64,000 bases of DNA, taken from assembly GCF_900108175.1 (NCBI RefSeq), contig NZ_FNVO01000007.1:223866-287865 (forward strand), in the 5' to 3' direction. Below are positions 44,640 to 52,807 of the stretch, in pieces; the stretch's first letter is position 1; every line of letters starts with the position of its first letter. The stretch comes from Thermomonospora echinospora (lineage in GTDB: Bacteria; Actinomycetota; Actinomycetes; Streptosporangiales; Streptosporangiaceae). The position numbers were made by a program, and so were the translations under genes. The notes under the pieces were generated by a model that was given only the letters and a program-made list of their open reading frames with translations, made no database searches and had not been told where the DNA came from.

Positions 44640-45825
44640 GTCGGACGGCGGCGAGGACCTGGAGGCGTTCCGCCGGGAGGTGCGCGGCTGGCTGGAGGAC
44701 AGCCTGACCGGCGATTTCGCCGCCGCCCGCGGGCTGGGCGGGCCCGGCCGCGAGCACGAGGGCCACGAGATCCGGCACGCCTGGGAACGGCATCTGGGCA
44801 GGGCCGGCTGGACGTGCCTGGGCTGGCCGGCCGAGCACGGCGGGCGCGACGCCACGCTGGAGCAGCAGGTCGTCTTCTTCGAGGAGTACGCGCGGGCCGG
44901 GGCGCCGCACCGGGTGGGGCACATCGGCGAGGGGCTGATCGGCCCGACCATCATCGACTTCGGCACCGAGGCCCACAAGCGCCGGTTCCTGCCCGCGATC
45001 CGGCGCGGCGACGAGCTGTGGTGCCAGGGCTACTCCGAGCCGGACGCCGGGTCGGACCTGGCCAACGTGCAGACCCGCGCCGAGCTGGTGGGCGACGAGT
45101 GGGTGATCCACGGCCAGAAGGTGTGGACGTCGCTGGCGCACGTGGCCGACTGGTGCTTCGTGGTCTGCCGTACCGAGCCGGGCAGCACCCGGCACCGGGG
45201 CCTGTCCTACCTGCTGGTCCCGATGCGGCAGCCGGGCGTGGAGGTGCGCCCGATCATCCAGGCCACCGGTACCGGCGAGTTCAACGAGGTGTTCTTCGAC
45301 GGCGCGCGGACGGCGCGGGAGAACATCCTGGGCGCCCCCGGCGACGGCTGGCGGGTGGCGATGGCGACGCTCGGGTACGAGCGGGGCGCCTCGACGCTGG
45401 GACAGCAACTGCTGTTCCGCCGCGAGCTGGAGGCGGTCATCGAGGTCGCCCGGCGCAACGGGGCCGGCCGCGACCCGGCGCTGCGCGACCGGCTGTCACG
45501 GGCGTGGATCGAGCTGGAGATCATGCGCTTCAACGCGCTGCGCACCATGCGGTCCCTGGCCGCCGGCGAGCCGGGCCCGGAGGTGTCCATCGCCAAGCTC
45601 TACTGGTCGGAGTGGCACCGGCGGCTCGGCGAACTGGCCGTGGACGTGCACGGCGCGGCCGGGATGCTCACCGAGCCGGCGCCGCCGGACCGCTACGAGC
45701 CGACCGACGCGCAGCGGCTGTTCCTGTTCAGCCGTGCCGACACCATCTACGCCGGATCCAGCGAGATCCAGCGCAACATCATCGCCGAACGCACCCTGGG
45801 TCTGCCCCGCGAGCCACGTCCCTGA
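44632..45825 (+). CDS. Acyl-CoA dehydrogenase-family flavoenzyme
   Basis: A 397-residue protein with the acyl-CoA dehydrogenase fold. The N-terminal helical domain has WTCLGWPAEHGGRD, the middle beta domain has GYSEPDAGSDLANVQTRAEL and VWTSLAHVADWCFVVCRT, and the C-terminal part has YAGSSEIQRNIIAERTLGLP. The start ATG at 44632 has GGGAGG 4-6 bases upstream and overlaps the flavin reductase by 8 bp. The fold is shared with flavin monooxygenases (HsaA-, DszC-type), so either a dehydrogenase or a reduced-flavin-dependent oxygenase is possible; the C-terminal end favours a dehydrogenase. Confidence 0.85.
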   Translation: MAESDGGEDLEAFRREVRGWLEDSLTGDFAAARGLGGPGREHEGHEIRHAWERHLGRAGWTCLGWPAEHGGRDATLEQQVVFFEEYARAGAPHRVGHIGEGLIGPTIIDFGTEAHKRRFLPAIRRGDELWCQGYSEPDAGSDLANVQTRAELVGDEWVIHGQKVWTSLAHVADWCFVVCRTEPGSTRHRGLSYLLVPMRQPGVEVRPIIQATGTGEFNEVFFDGARTARENILGAPGDGWRVAMATLGYERGASTLGQQLLFRRELEAVIEVARRNGAGRDPALRDRLSRAWIELEIMRFNALRTMRSLAAGEPGPEVSIAKLYWSEWHRRLGELAVDVHGAAGMLTEPAPPDRYEPTDAQRLFLFSRADTIYAGSSEIQRNIIAERTLGLPREPRP

Positions 45826-45912
45826 CCGCGTATCCTGCCGCACGCCTGACCGGGCCGGGATGGCCCGGCAGGCGCGTTCCCGCGATCCGGCGGTCGTGCC
45901 CGGACCGACGGA

Positions 45913-46209
45913 TCAATGGACGGCCAGGACGCGGGCGACCCGGTCGGCGGCGGTGGCGACGTCGTCGGCCGCGGCGATGCGCTCGGCCCACGACCACCAG
46001 AACCACCAGCCGTCGGAGCCCTGCTCGGCGAGAATGTTCTCGGTGAGCGCGGTCGCCTCCGGATTCATCACATGCAGGCTGGCCGGCCGTTCCAGGGGCG
46101 CGCTCAGGCGCACCTGGAAACCCCGGTGGACCAGCGCGTCCCCCAGCCTTTCCAGATATTCCAACCGGGTGTCGTACGGTGTGGCGGTTTCAGTGCTGTC
46201 AGGCGTCAC
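45913..46209 (-). CDS. Small Trp-rich hypothetical protein (98 aa)
   Basis: A 98-residue protein of unknown function. A conserved-looking run DGWWFWWSWAERIA follows a helix-strand region (YLERLGDALVHRGFQVRLSAP). The Trp cluster suggests a binding surface. The start is GTG at 46207-46209, with GGGGAGG 6 bases upstream, which decides against reading further upstream. Similar short proteins occur, as I recall, in several copies per genome in related actinomycetes. It is divergent from the Pro/Gln-rich membrane protein gene. Confidence 0.7.
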   Translation of the reverse strand: MTPDSTETATPYDTRLEYLERLGDALVHRGFQVRLSAPLERPASLHVMNPEATALTENILAEQGSDGWWFWWSWAERIAAADDVATAADRVARVLAVH

Positions 46210-46473
46210 TTCGGACCTCCCCGTGATCATCATGCGGCCCGATATACGGGAAAGCATCGCGCGCCCGCAACTCGATCCGCAAGCCGCATTGCGAAATTTA
46301 CCCGCGGAACAAGCGGAATATAGAATGACCCGCAACACGTCAAAATATGCACCATTCGGTGCAAGGTGCGCCAATAGGTCCGCACCGGGGCGGGGCGACG
46401 GCACGCCGCCGGGGCCCCGAACCGGCTATCTTTCGCATAACGACCGGGGGCTTTGCAGGGGAGGATGGCGGTA

Positions 46474-47691
46474 GTGACGGACCAACCACCGGACGACGAC
46501 CGGACCCGGGAGATCGCGATACCGGAGCGGGTCTCCCCGGACGCCCTCGACCAGACCCGCCAGGACGAGCCGGCCGGCGCGGCGGCCACCGCGCCCCAGC
46601 CGCTGCCGGCCGAGCCCGAGCGGGCATCCCGGCCCGAGCGGGCATCCCAGGACGAGCGGGCATCCCGGCCCGAGCAGGCGTCCGAGGCGCAGCCCGGGCC
46701 GCCTCCGCCGGGACCGGCAAAGGCCACCGCCCCGCAGGTCGTTCCCCCGGAGCCGCCGGCCTCCCCACCCGCGCCGCAGCCCACGTTGCAGCAACCCCTA
46801 CCGCAGCAGTCCGCGCCGCAACAGCCGCAGCCGCAGCCGCAGCCGGTGCAGGTGACGCCTCCGCCACCCCCGCAGCCGATGCAGGCGCCGTCCGTTCCAC
46901 CGCCGCTGCCGGATCTGCCGGGGCAGCAGCCGCGGCGGGTGACCTTCCACCGGTTCCACTACCCGATCGGCATCTTCATGGTGGCCTACGGGGTCAGCAC
47001 CCTGCTGCTGTCGGTGCTCGGCTGGAGCGCCCACCGTATGGAGATGGCGGGCTATCTGGGCGAGGGCGCCGCCTCCCCCGCGCTGATCGCGGTCAAGGTC
47101 GTGGAGGGCCTGCTGGTGCTGCTGGCCCTGGTCGGGCTGGTGCGCCGCCGGGACGTGTGGTTCCTGCCGGCGCTGTTCGGCTGGGTGCTCGGGTTCGCCG
47201 TGTTCTGCGTGCTGGCCGGGGTCGAGGGCAAGATGATGGATCTGGTCGAGCACGGCGCCTACCTGGTGGTGTTCACCTTCCTGCTGTGCCTGTCGTACGC
47301 GCTGGGCGTCAAGGCCCGGGTGGCGGCGCGGCAGGCGGTGCCGCCGGAGCCCGGGCAGGGCTCCGGGGGCTCCGGGCCCGACCAGGGTTCTGGGCGGCTG
47401 ACCCGCACCCAGGAGATCGCCCTGGCCGCGCTGAACCGCTGGCAGCGGCAGCAGCCCGCCCCGCCGCAGGGTCCGCACCAGCCGGGGCCCGCACCGCAGC
47501 AGCCCCAGCCTCCGCACCAGCAGTTTCCGCCCCAGCCCGGACCCCCGCAGCAATCCCAGGCTCCGCACCAGCCCCAAGCCTCGCAGCAGCCCCAGGCTCC
47601 ACAGCAGTACGGGCCGCCCCCACAGCAGCAGGGGGCGGCGCCCCAGGGGCCGGGGCAGTTCTACAGCGAGCCCTCCCCCGGGCCGCAGTAG
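46474..47691 (+). CDS. Pro/Gln-rich membrane protein with four TM segments
   Basis: A 405-residue protein. A hydrophilic N-terminal third (about 1-150) is Glu/Arg- then Pro/Gln-rich with an imperfect (R/P)ERAS(R/Q)-type repeat. The middle (about 155-285) has about four membrane segments. The C-terminal 110 residues are Pro/Gln repeats (QPQAPQQ-like) with a conserved-looking RLTRTQEIALAALNRWQRQQ helix before them. The start is GTG at 46474 with GGAGG 9 bases upstream; an ATG at 46465 is too close to that site. The low-complexity ends probably extend into the cytoplasm. Function unknown. Confidence 0.72.
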   Translation: MTDQPPDDDRTREIAIPERVSPDALDQTRQDEPAGAAATAPQPLPAEPERASRPERASQDERASRPEQASEAQPGPPPPGPAKATAPQVVPPEPPASPPAPQPTLQQPLPQQSAPQQPQPQPQPVQVTPPPPPQPMQAPSVPPPLPDLPGQQPRRVTFHRFHYPIGIFMVAYGVSTLLLSVLGWSAHRMEMAGYLGEGAASPALIAVKVVEGLLVLLALVGLVRRRDVWFLPALFGWVLGFAVFCVLAGVEGKMMDLVEHGAYLVVFTFLLCLSYALGVKARVAARQAVPPEPGQGSGGSGPDQGSGRLTRTQEIALAALNRWQRQQPAPPQGPHQPGPAPQQPQPPHQQFPPQPGPPQQSQAPHQPQASQQPQAPQQYGPPPQQQGAAPQGPGQFYSEPSPGPQ

Positions 47692-47698
47692 GCGAGGT

Positions 47699-49219
47699 TC
47701 AGCGGTCGCCGTAGGTGCCGCGCAGCACGGACTTGAGGACCTTCCCGGCCGCGTTGCGCGGCAGTTCGTCGGCGAACACCACCGACTTGGGGATCTTGTA
47801 CTTGGCCATCCGGCCGGCCAGGCCGTCCAGCACCCGCCGCTCGGTGAGCCCGGAGCCGGGCCGCGCCACCACCACGGCGCGGCCCACCTCGCCCCAGGTG
47901 GGGTCGGGCACCCCGATGACCGCGCAGTCCAGCACGTCGGGGTCGGCCAGGACGGCCTTCTCGATCTCGGCCGGAGAGACGTTCTCCCCACCGGAGATGA
48001 TCATGTCCTTCATTCGGTCCACGATGTAGGCGTAGCCGTCCTCGTCGATGCGGGCCGCGTCGCCGGTGTGGAACCAGCCGTCGGTGAAGACGGCGGCGGT
48101 CTCCTCGGGCAGCCCCCAGTAGCCGGGCATCACGTGCGGGCCGCTGACGATGACCTCGCCGGTCTCCCCCGGCGCCACCTCGGTGAGGTCGGGGCCGACC
48201 ACGCGCACGTCGCTGAAGAAGTGCGGCACGCCCGCCGACCCGGCCTTGGCGGTGGCGTGCCCGGCGTCCAGGAACAGGGTGCCGGGCGCCGCCTCGGTCA
48301 TCCCGTACCCCTGCAGGAACGTCAGCCCGCGCTCGGCGTAGGCGGCGATCAGCGAGGGCGGCACGGGCGCGCCACCGCAGGTCAGCAGCCGCACCGAGGA
48401 CAGGTCGGCGGCCGCCCAGCGGGGCGAGCGGGCCACCTGCCGGAACATCGTGGGCACCCCGAACATGAAGGTGACCCGGTGCCGTTCGATCAGGTCGAGG
48501 GTGCCGTCGGCGTCGAAGCCGGGCACCAGCACGCAGCAGCCGCCCTTGAGCAACACCGGCAGGGTGAGCATGTTGAGCCCGGCGGTGTGGAACAGCGGCG
48601 CGGACACCAGCGCCACCTCGTCGGCGAGCAGGTCGTGGTCGACCAGAACGTTGATCGCGTTCCAGGTGATGTTGCCGTGGGTGAGCGCGGCGCCCTTGGG
48701 CCGGCCGGTCGTCCCGGAGGTGTACATGATCATGCAGGTCTCGTCCAGGGCGACCGGCTCGTCGATGGGCTCGGCGGCGGCCCCCGCCAGCAGGTCCTCG
48801 TAGCCGTGCGCACCGGGGCGCGGCCCGGCCAGCGCGACGTGCGCGCGCACCGACGCCGCGCGGGCGCCGCCGTCCACCAGTTCCGCGTGCGAGGGCCCGT
48901 ACACCAGCGCCGAGGCGCCCGAGTCAGCGAGTTGGAAGGCGATTTCCGGGCCCGCCAGCCGGGTGTTGAGCGGGACGAACACCCCGCCCAGCAGCCCGGC
49001 GGCGAACAGGGTCTCCAGGAAGGAGGGGTGGTTGGGGCCAAGGTAGGCGACCCGGTCGCCGCGCCGGACGCCCAGCTCGCGCAGCGCGTGCGCGAGCCGG
49101 GTGACGCGCTCGTTCAGCTGTGCGTAGGTCTGCCGGCGGTCCTGGTGGATGGTGGCGGTGCGCTGCGGGGTCTTGCGCGCCCGGCGTGCGGGCCATGACC
49201 CCAGTCCCTGGTTGCGCAT
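47699..49219 (-). CDS. AMP-dependent acyl-CoA synthetase/ligase
   Basis: A 506-residue adenylate-forming ligase that activates a carboxylic acid to its CoA thioester. The P-loop is MYTSGTTGRPKGAALTHGN, the A5-like motif is GYGMTEAAPGT, and the A8 region has GWFHTGDAARIDEDGYAYIVDRMKDMIISGGENV, with the final catalytic Lys in PRNAAGKVLK. The acid is unknown: medium/long-chain or aromatic. It lies downstream of the importer genes on the same strand (111-bp gap) and may act on the imported compound. Start ATG at 49217-49219. Confidence 0.93.
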   Translation of the reverse strand: MRNQGLGSWPARRARKTPQRTATIHQDRRQTYAQLNERVTRLAHALRELGVRRGDRVAYLGPNHPSFLETLFAAGLLGGVFVPLNTRLAGPEIAFQLADSGASALVYGPSHAELVDGGARAASVRAHVALAGPRPGAHGYEDLLAGAAAEPIDEPVALDETCMIMYTSGTTGRPKGAALTHGNITWNAINVLVDHDLLADEVALVSAPLFHTAGLNMLTLPVLLKGGCCVLVPGFDADGTLDLIERHRVTFMFGVPTMFRQVARSPRWAAADLSSVRLLTCGGAPVPPSLIAAYAERGLTFLQGYGMTEAAPGTLFLDAGHATAKAGSAGVPHFFSDVRVVGPDLTEVAPGETGEVIVSGPHVMPGYWGLPEETAAVFTDGWFHTGDAARIDEDGYAYIVDRMKDMIISGGENVSPAEIEKAVLADPDVLDCAVIGVPDPTWGEVGRAVVVARPGSGLTERRVLDGLAGRMAKYKIPKSVVFADELPRNAAGKVLKSVLRGTYGDR

Positions 49220-49330
49220 CAGGCGGTCCTTCCGAGGAGGGGGGCGGGTCAGCTCCGGGGCGCCGGGGACGAGGCGGAGAAGGTCCGCGGGAAGGGTCCC
49301 GGCCGGTAGGCGACGAATGGGATGGACGGG

Positions 49331-50362
49331 TCAGGGTGAGGTGCGCGCCAGATCGCGGACCGGAGCGGCGTCGGGTTCGTCGGACGCCGGGGCACCGCGC
49401 GCGGCGCGCCGCTCCCACCAGCCGGTGGCGCTGGGCACCAGCCCGCGCGGCATGAACAGCACGATGAGGATGAGCAGCAGCCCGTACACCGCGTACGACA
49501 GCACGGTGGGCGCGGCGGCCGGCATCCCCTCCATCGTCCCGACGTTGTTGAGCAACTGGAGCAGCAGGGTGATGACGGTGGCGCCGGCCAGCGCACCGTA
49601 GACGGTGCCGGCGCCGCCGACCACGACCATCACGACGTACTCGAAGGACAGCAGCACCGGGAACGATCCGGGCGCCACGTAGCCGATGTAGAAGGCGTAG
49701 ATCCCGCCCGCCAGCCCGGCGAAACCGGCCGACAGGCTGAAGACCGCCAGCTTATAGGTGGCCACGGGCACCCCCGACGAGGCCGCGGCGACCTCGCTGG
49801 TGGCCAGTGCGCGCAGGCCGCGGCCCGGCCGGGAGGCCACGATGTTGCGGGTGATGAGGGCGATCAGCCCGAGCGCGGCCAGTGCGAGGTAGGCGTAGGA
49901 AAGGTCGGTGGCGAACTCGTAGCCGGCGATCTCCAGCCGGGGCACTCCCTGCAGGCCGATGTCGCCGCCGGTCCACTCCTGCTGGCCGACCAGGTTGAGC
50001 AGGATCAGCTGGACGGCGAGCGTGGCGAAGGCGAGCTGGTGCCCGCGCAGCCGCAGCAGCGGTACGCCGATCAGCGCGGCCAGCGCGGCGGCCACCAGCG
50101 GAGCGGCCGCCAGCCCCAGCCAGGACGGCCTGCCGTGGGTGGTGATCAGCGCGGCGGTGTAGCCGCCGACCATGAAGAAGGACGCCTGGCCCAGCGAGAC
50201 CTGCCCGGCGTAGCCCATCAGCATGGACAGGCCGGTCACCACGCACGCCGCCAGCAGCAGCAGGACGTACACCGAGACCTGCGCCTCCGACAGCAGCAGG
50301 GGCGCCGCCAGCGCGGCCGCGCACACCGCGGCGGCCACCAGGACACGGGGGGACGGCTTCAT
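49331..50362 (-). CDS. livM: Branched-chain-type ABC importer permease (LivM)
   Basis: A 343-residue inner-membrane permease with about nine or ten segments. The LivM features are GYAGQVSLGQASFFMVGGYTAAL near the N-terminus and GLRALATSEVAAASSGVPVATYKLAVFSLSAGFAGLAGGIYAF before the last segments. The start ATG at 50360-50362 overlaps the livH stop by four bases. The C-terminal tail after PRGLVPS is hydrophilic and Arg/Ala/Asp-rich. Together with LivH it forms the channel. Confidence 0.94.
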   Translation of the reverse strand: MKPSPRVLVAAAVCAAALAAPLLLSEAQVSVYVLLLLAACVVTGLSMLMGYAGQVSLGQASFFMVGGYTAALITTHGRPSWLGLAAAPLVAAALAALIGVPLLRLRGHQLAFATLAVQLILLNLVGQQEWTGGDIGLQGVPRLEIAGYEFATDLSYAYLALAALGLIALITRNIVASRPGRGLRALATSEVAAASSGVPVATYKLAVFSLSAGFAGLAGGIYAFYIGYVAPGSFPVLLSFEYVVMVVVGGAGTVYGALAGATVITLLLQLLNNVGTMEGMPAAAPTVLSYAVYGLLLILIVLFMPRGLVPSATGWWERRAARGAPASDEPDAAPVRDLARTSP

Positions 50363-51222
50363 CGGGCGGTCTCCTCCTGGAGGGCGGTCCTGCGCGAGGA
50401 CTGCCAGATCATGATGGCCAGCATCAACGCCAGCGCCACCACGGTCTGGTAGGCGGCCTCGTAGTAGCCGGCGACCATCGCCTCGGCGACGCCCAGGACC
50501 AGCGCGCCGGCCAGCGCCGGGCCGGGCCGGTTCAGGCCGCCCAGCACCGCCGCCGCGAACCCGTTGGTGATCAGCAGGACGTCGCTGTTGTAGGAGATCG
50601 GCAGCATCGGGGTGAGCAGCACGCCGGCCGTGCCGCCGAGCATCCCGCCGAGCGCGAAGGCGACCAGCCCCATCCGGGTCACGTCGATGCCCACCGCCCG
50701 CGCCGCATACGGGTTGGACGCGCAGGCCGACAGGGCCTTGCCGGGGTAGCTGCGGTTGAAGAACAGCCACAGCGCAGCGAACACCACCGCGGTCACGCCG
50801 ATCACCAGGAACGACTGTTTCTGCACGAAGGCCCCGGCGAACTGCACGCTGCCGCCCAGGCCCGGATGCGAGCGGGGGTTGTCACCCCAGATCATGATTT
50901 CCACCGCGTAGGCCACGAAGCCCAGGCCCAGCGTCACGATCAGCGCGGACTGGGCACTGGTGCCGCGCCTGCCAGTAGCGATCAGCCCGACCAGCAGGCC
51001 GGCCGCGCCCGCCACCGCGACCGCGGCGACCTCGGCCAGGCCGTGCGGCAGCCCCGCCGACAGTAGCGATCCGGCGGTCAGCCCGGCCACCACGGCGAAC
51101 ATGCCCTGGGCGAAGTTGACCACGCGGGTCACCCGGTGGATGGTCACCAGCCCGCTGGCCAGCAGCGCGAAACCGCAGCCGACGGCCAGCCCGGAGATCA
51201 GGTACTGCAGGAAGTCGCTCAC
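50359..51222 (-). CDS. livH: Branched-chain-type ABC importer permease (LivH)
   Basis: A 287-residue permease with about eight membrane segments. The LivH pattern is LISGLAVGCGFALLASGLVTIHRVTRVVNFAQG and, later, SACASNPYAARAVGIDVTRMGLVAFALGGMLGGTAGVLL. The start is GTG at 51220-51222, overlapping the livF stop by four bases. It forms the channel with LivM. The family imports branched-chain amino acids, amides, urea or aromatic acids; the substrate here is open. Confidence 0.94.
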   Translation of the reverse strand: MSDFLQYLISGLAVGCGFALLASGLVTIHRVTRVVNFAQGMFAVVAGLTAGSLLSAGLPHGLAEVAAVAVAGAAGLLVGLIATGRRGTSAQSALIVTLGLGFVAYAVEIMIWGDNPRSHPGLGGSVQFAGAFVQKQSFLVIGVTAVVFAALWLFFNRSYPGKALSACASNPYAARAVGIDVTRMGLVAFALGGMLGGTAGVLLTPMLPISYNSDVLLITNGFAAAVLGGLNRPGPALAGALVLGVAEAMVAGYYEAAYQTVVALALMLAIMIWQSSRRTALQEETAR

Positions 51223-52031
51223 GGCCGCGCCTCCCTGCCGGAGACCGCCCCGCCCGGCCCGGTCCCGCCCCCCTTGGCCGCGCCCCGCTTGGTCCCGTCC
51301 GGTCCGGTTCCCTCCGGCCCGCTTCCGCCCGGCTCGGCGGTGGTGGCGGGGCCACCGAGGTAGGCGGCGGCCACCTCCGCGCTGCGGGCCAGTTCGTCCG
51401 CGCTGCCCTGCGCGCGGATCCGCCCAGCCTCCAGTACGTAGCCGCGGCCGCACAGGTCCAGGGCCAGCCGGGCGTTCTGCTCGATGAGCAGCACCGCCAG
51501 GCCGCGCCCGGCGTTCAGCGACCGCAGGTGCTCGGCCAGGCCGGCGGTGACCATCGGCGCCAGCCCCAGCGACAGCTCGTCCACGACCACCACGTCGGGC
51601 TCGGCCATCAGCGCCCGGCCGAAGGCCACCATCTGCTGCTGGCCGCCCGACAGGGTGCCGGCCCGCTGGTGGCGGACGCGGGTCAGCTCCGGCAGCACCT
51701 CGTACACCCGGGAGGTGTCGCGCGCCCCGGGTCTGCCCCGCCGCCGCCAAGCGCCGAGCCTGAGGTTGTCGTCCACGGACAGGTCGCCGAACATCTGCCG
51801 CCCCTCGGGCACCAGCGCCACCCGCCCGGACACCCGCACCCGTCCCGAGGCCGGGCGGACAATCCCCATGATCGCGTTGACCAGGGAGGACTTGCCCGCC
51901 CCGTTCGGCCCGACCAGCGCCACCAGCTCGCCGGCGCCCACCGTGAGGCTCACCCGGTCCAGCGCCGTGGCCGTCCCGTACCGCACGACGAGGTCACCGA
52001 CCTCCACAACAGGGGGCACGACAGGGGTCAT
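51219..52031 (-). CDS. livF: ABC importer ATPase (LivF)
   Basis: A 270-residue ATPase. Walker A is GPNGAGKSS, the signature is LSGGQQQMVAFGRAL, and Walker B is DVVVVDELSLGLAP. The switch His is replaced by LLIEQNARLAL with Gln, which is normal for LivF. A Gly/Pro/Thr-rich tail of about 35 residues extends past the ATPase. The start ATG at 52029-52031 overlaps the livG stop by four bases. It pairs with LivG. Confidence 0.94.
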   Translation of the reverse strand: MTPVVPPVVEVGDLVVRYGTATALDRVSLTVGAGELVALVGPNGAGKSSLVNAIMGIVRPASGRVRVSGRVALVPEGRQMFGDLSVDDNLRLGAWRRRGRPGARDTSRVYEVLPELTRVRHQRAGTLSGGQQQMVAFGRALMAEPDVVVVDELSLGLAPMVTAGLAEHLRSLNAGRGLAVLLIEQNARLALDLCGRGYVLEAGRIRAQGSADELARSAEVAAAYLGGPATTAEPGGSGPEGTGPDGTKRGAAKGGGTGPGGAVSGREARP

Positions 52032-52807
52032 GACACCCCCTCCCCCAGGTAGGCGGTCAGCACGGCCTCGTCGGCGCGGATCTCCTCGGGGGTGCCCTCG
52101 GCGATGTGCGCACCGAGGTCCAGGACGCTGACGCGGTCGGCAAGCCGGGCGACGAACGCGACGTCGTGCTCGATGAGCATCGTGGTCAGGCCCTCCTCGC
52201 GCAGCCCCTCGATCAGTTGGGCCAGCGCCTCGCGTTCGGCGGCGCGCAGCCCGGAGGCGGGCTCGTCCAGCAGCAGCAGGCGGGGCCTGGCACACAGCGC
52301 CCGGGCCACCTGGAGGGAACGCTGCTGGCCCAGCGGCAGCACGTCGGCGGCGCGATGGGCCCACTCGCGCAGGCCGACCCGCTCCAGAGCGGCCAGCGCG
52401 TCGGCCCTGATCTCGGCCTCCTCGCGCCGCTGCCCGGGCAGCCGCAGCGCCCCGGCCAGGAAGCCGTGCCGGGTACGGGCGTGCGCGCCGACCATCACGT
52501 TCTCCAGCGCGGTCATCCCGCCGAACAGCCGGGCGCCCTGGAAGACGATGGCGATGCCCAGCCGGGCCCGGGCGTGCGGGGGCAGGCCGTCGATGCGCCG
52601 CCACTGTCCCCGCGGGCCGTAGGACACGGTGCCCGCGTCGGGGACGAGATGACCGCTGATCAGGTTGAACAGGGTGGACTTGCCCGCGCCGTTGGGGCCG
52701 ATCACGGCGCGGGTCTCGCCCTCGGCGACGGTCAGGCTGACGTCGCGGACGGCGTACACGCCGCCGAACGCCCGGCTGACCGACTCGATCCGGAGCACGG
52801 CGCTCAC
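52028..52807 (-). CDS. livG: ABC importer ATPase (LivG)
   Basis: A 259-residue ATPase. Walker A is GPNGAGKST, Walker B is RLLLLDEPASGL and the switch His is in LIEHDVAF. The signature is LPLGQQRSLQVARAL, so the usual LSGGQ/LSYGQ Ser-Gly core is changed to PLG; this is an unusual but still recognisable form. The start is GTG at 52805-52807, overlapping the livK stop by four bases. The length and Leu-rich C-terminus are normal for LivG. Confidence 0.94.
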   Translation of the reverse strand: MSAVLRIESVSRAFGGVYAVRDVSLTVAEGETRAVIGPNGAGKSTLFNLISGHLVPDAGTVSYGPRGQWRRIDGLPPHARARLGIAIVFQGARLFGGMTALENVMVGAHARTRHGFLAGALRLPGQRREEAEIRADALAALERVGLREWAHRAADVLPLGQQRSLQVARALCARPRLLLLDEPASGLRAAEREALAQLIEGLREEGLTTMLIEHDVAFVARLADRVSVLDLGAHIAEGTPEEIRADEAVLTAYLGEGVS

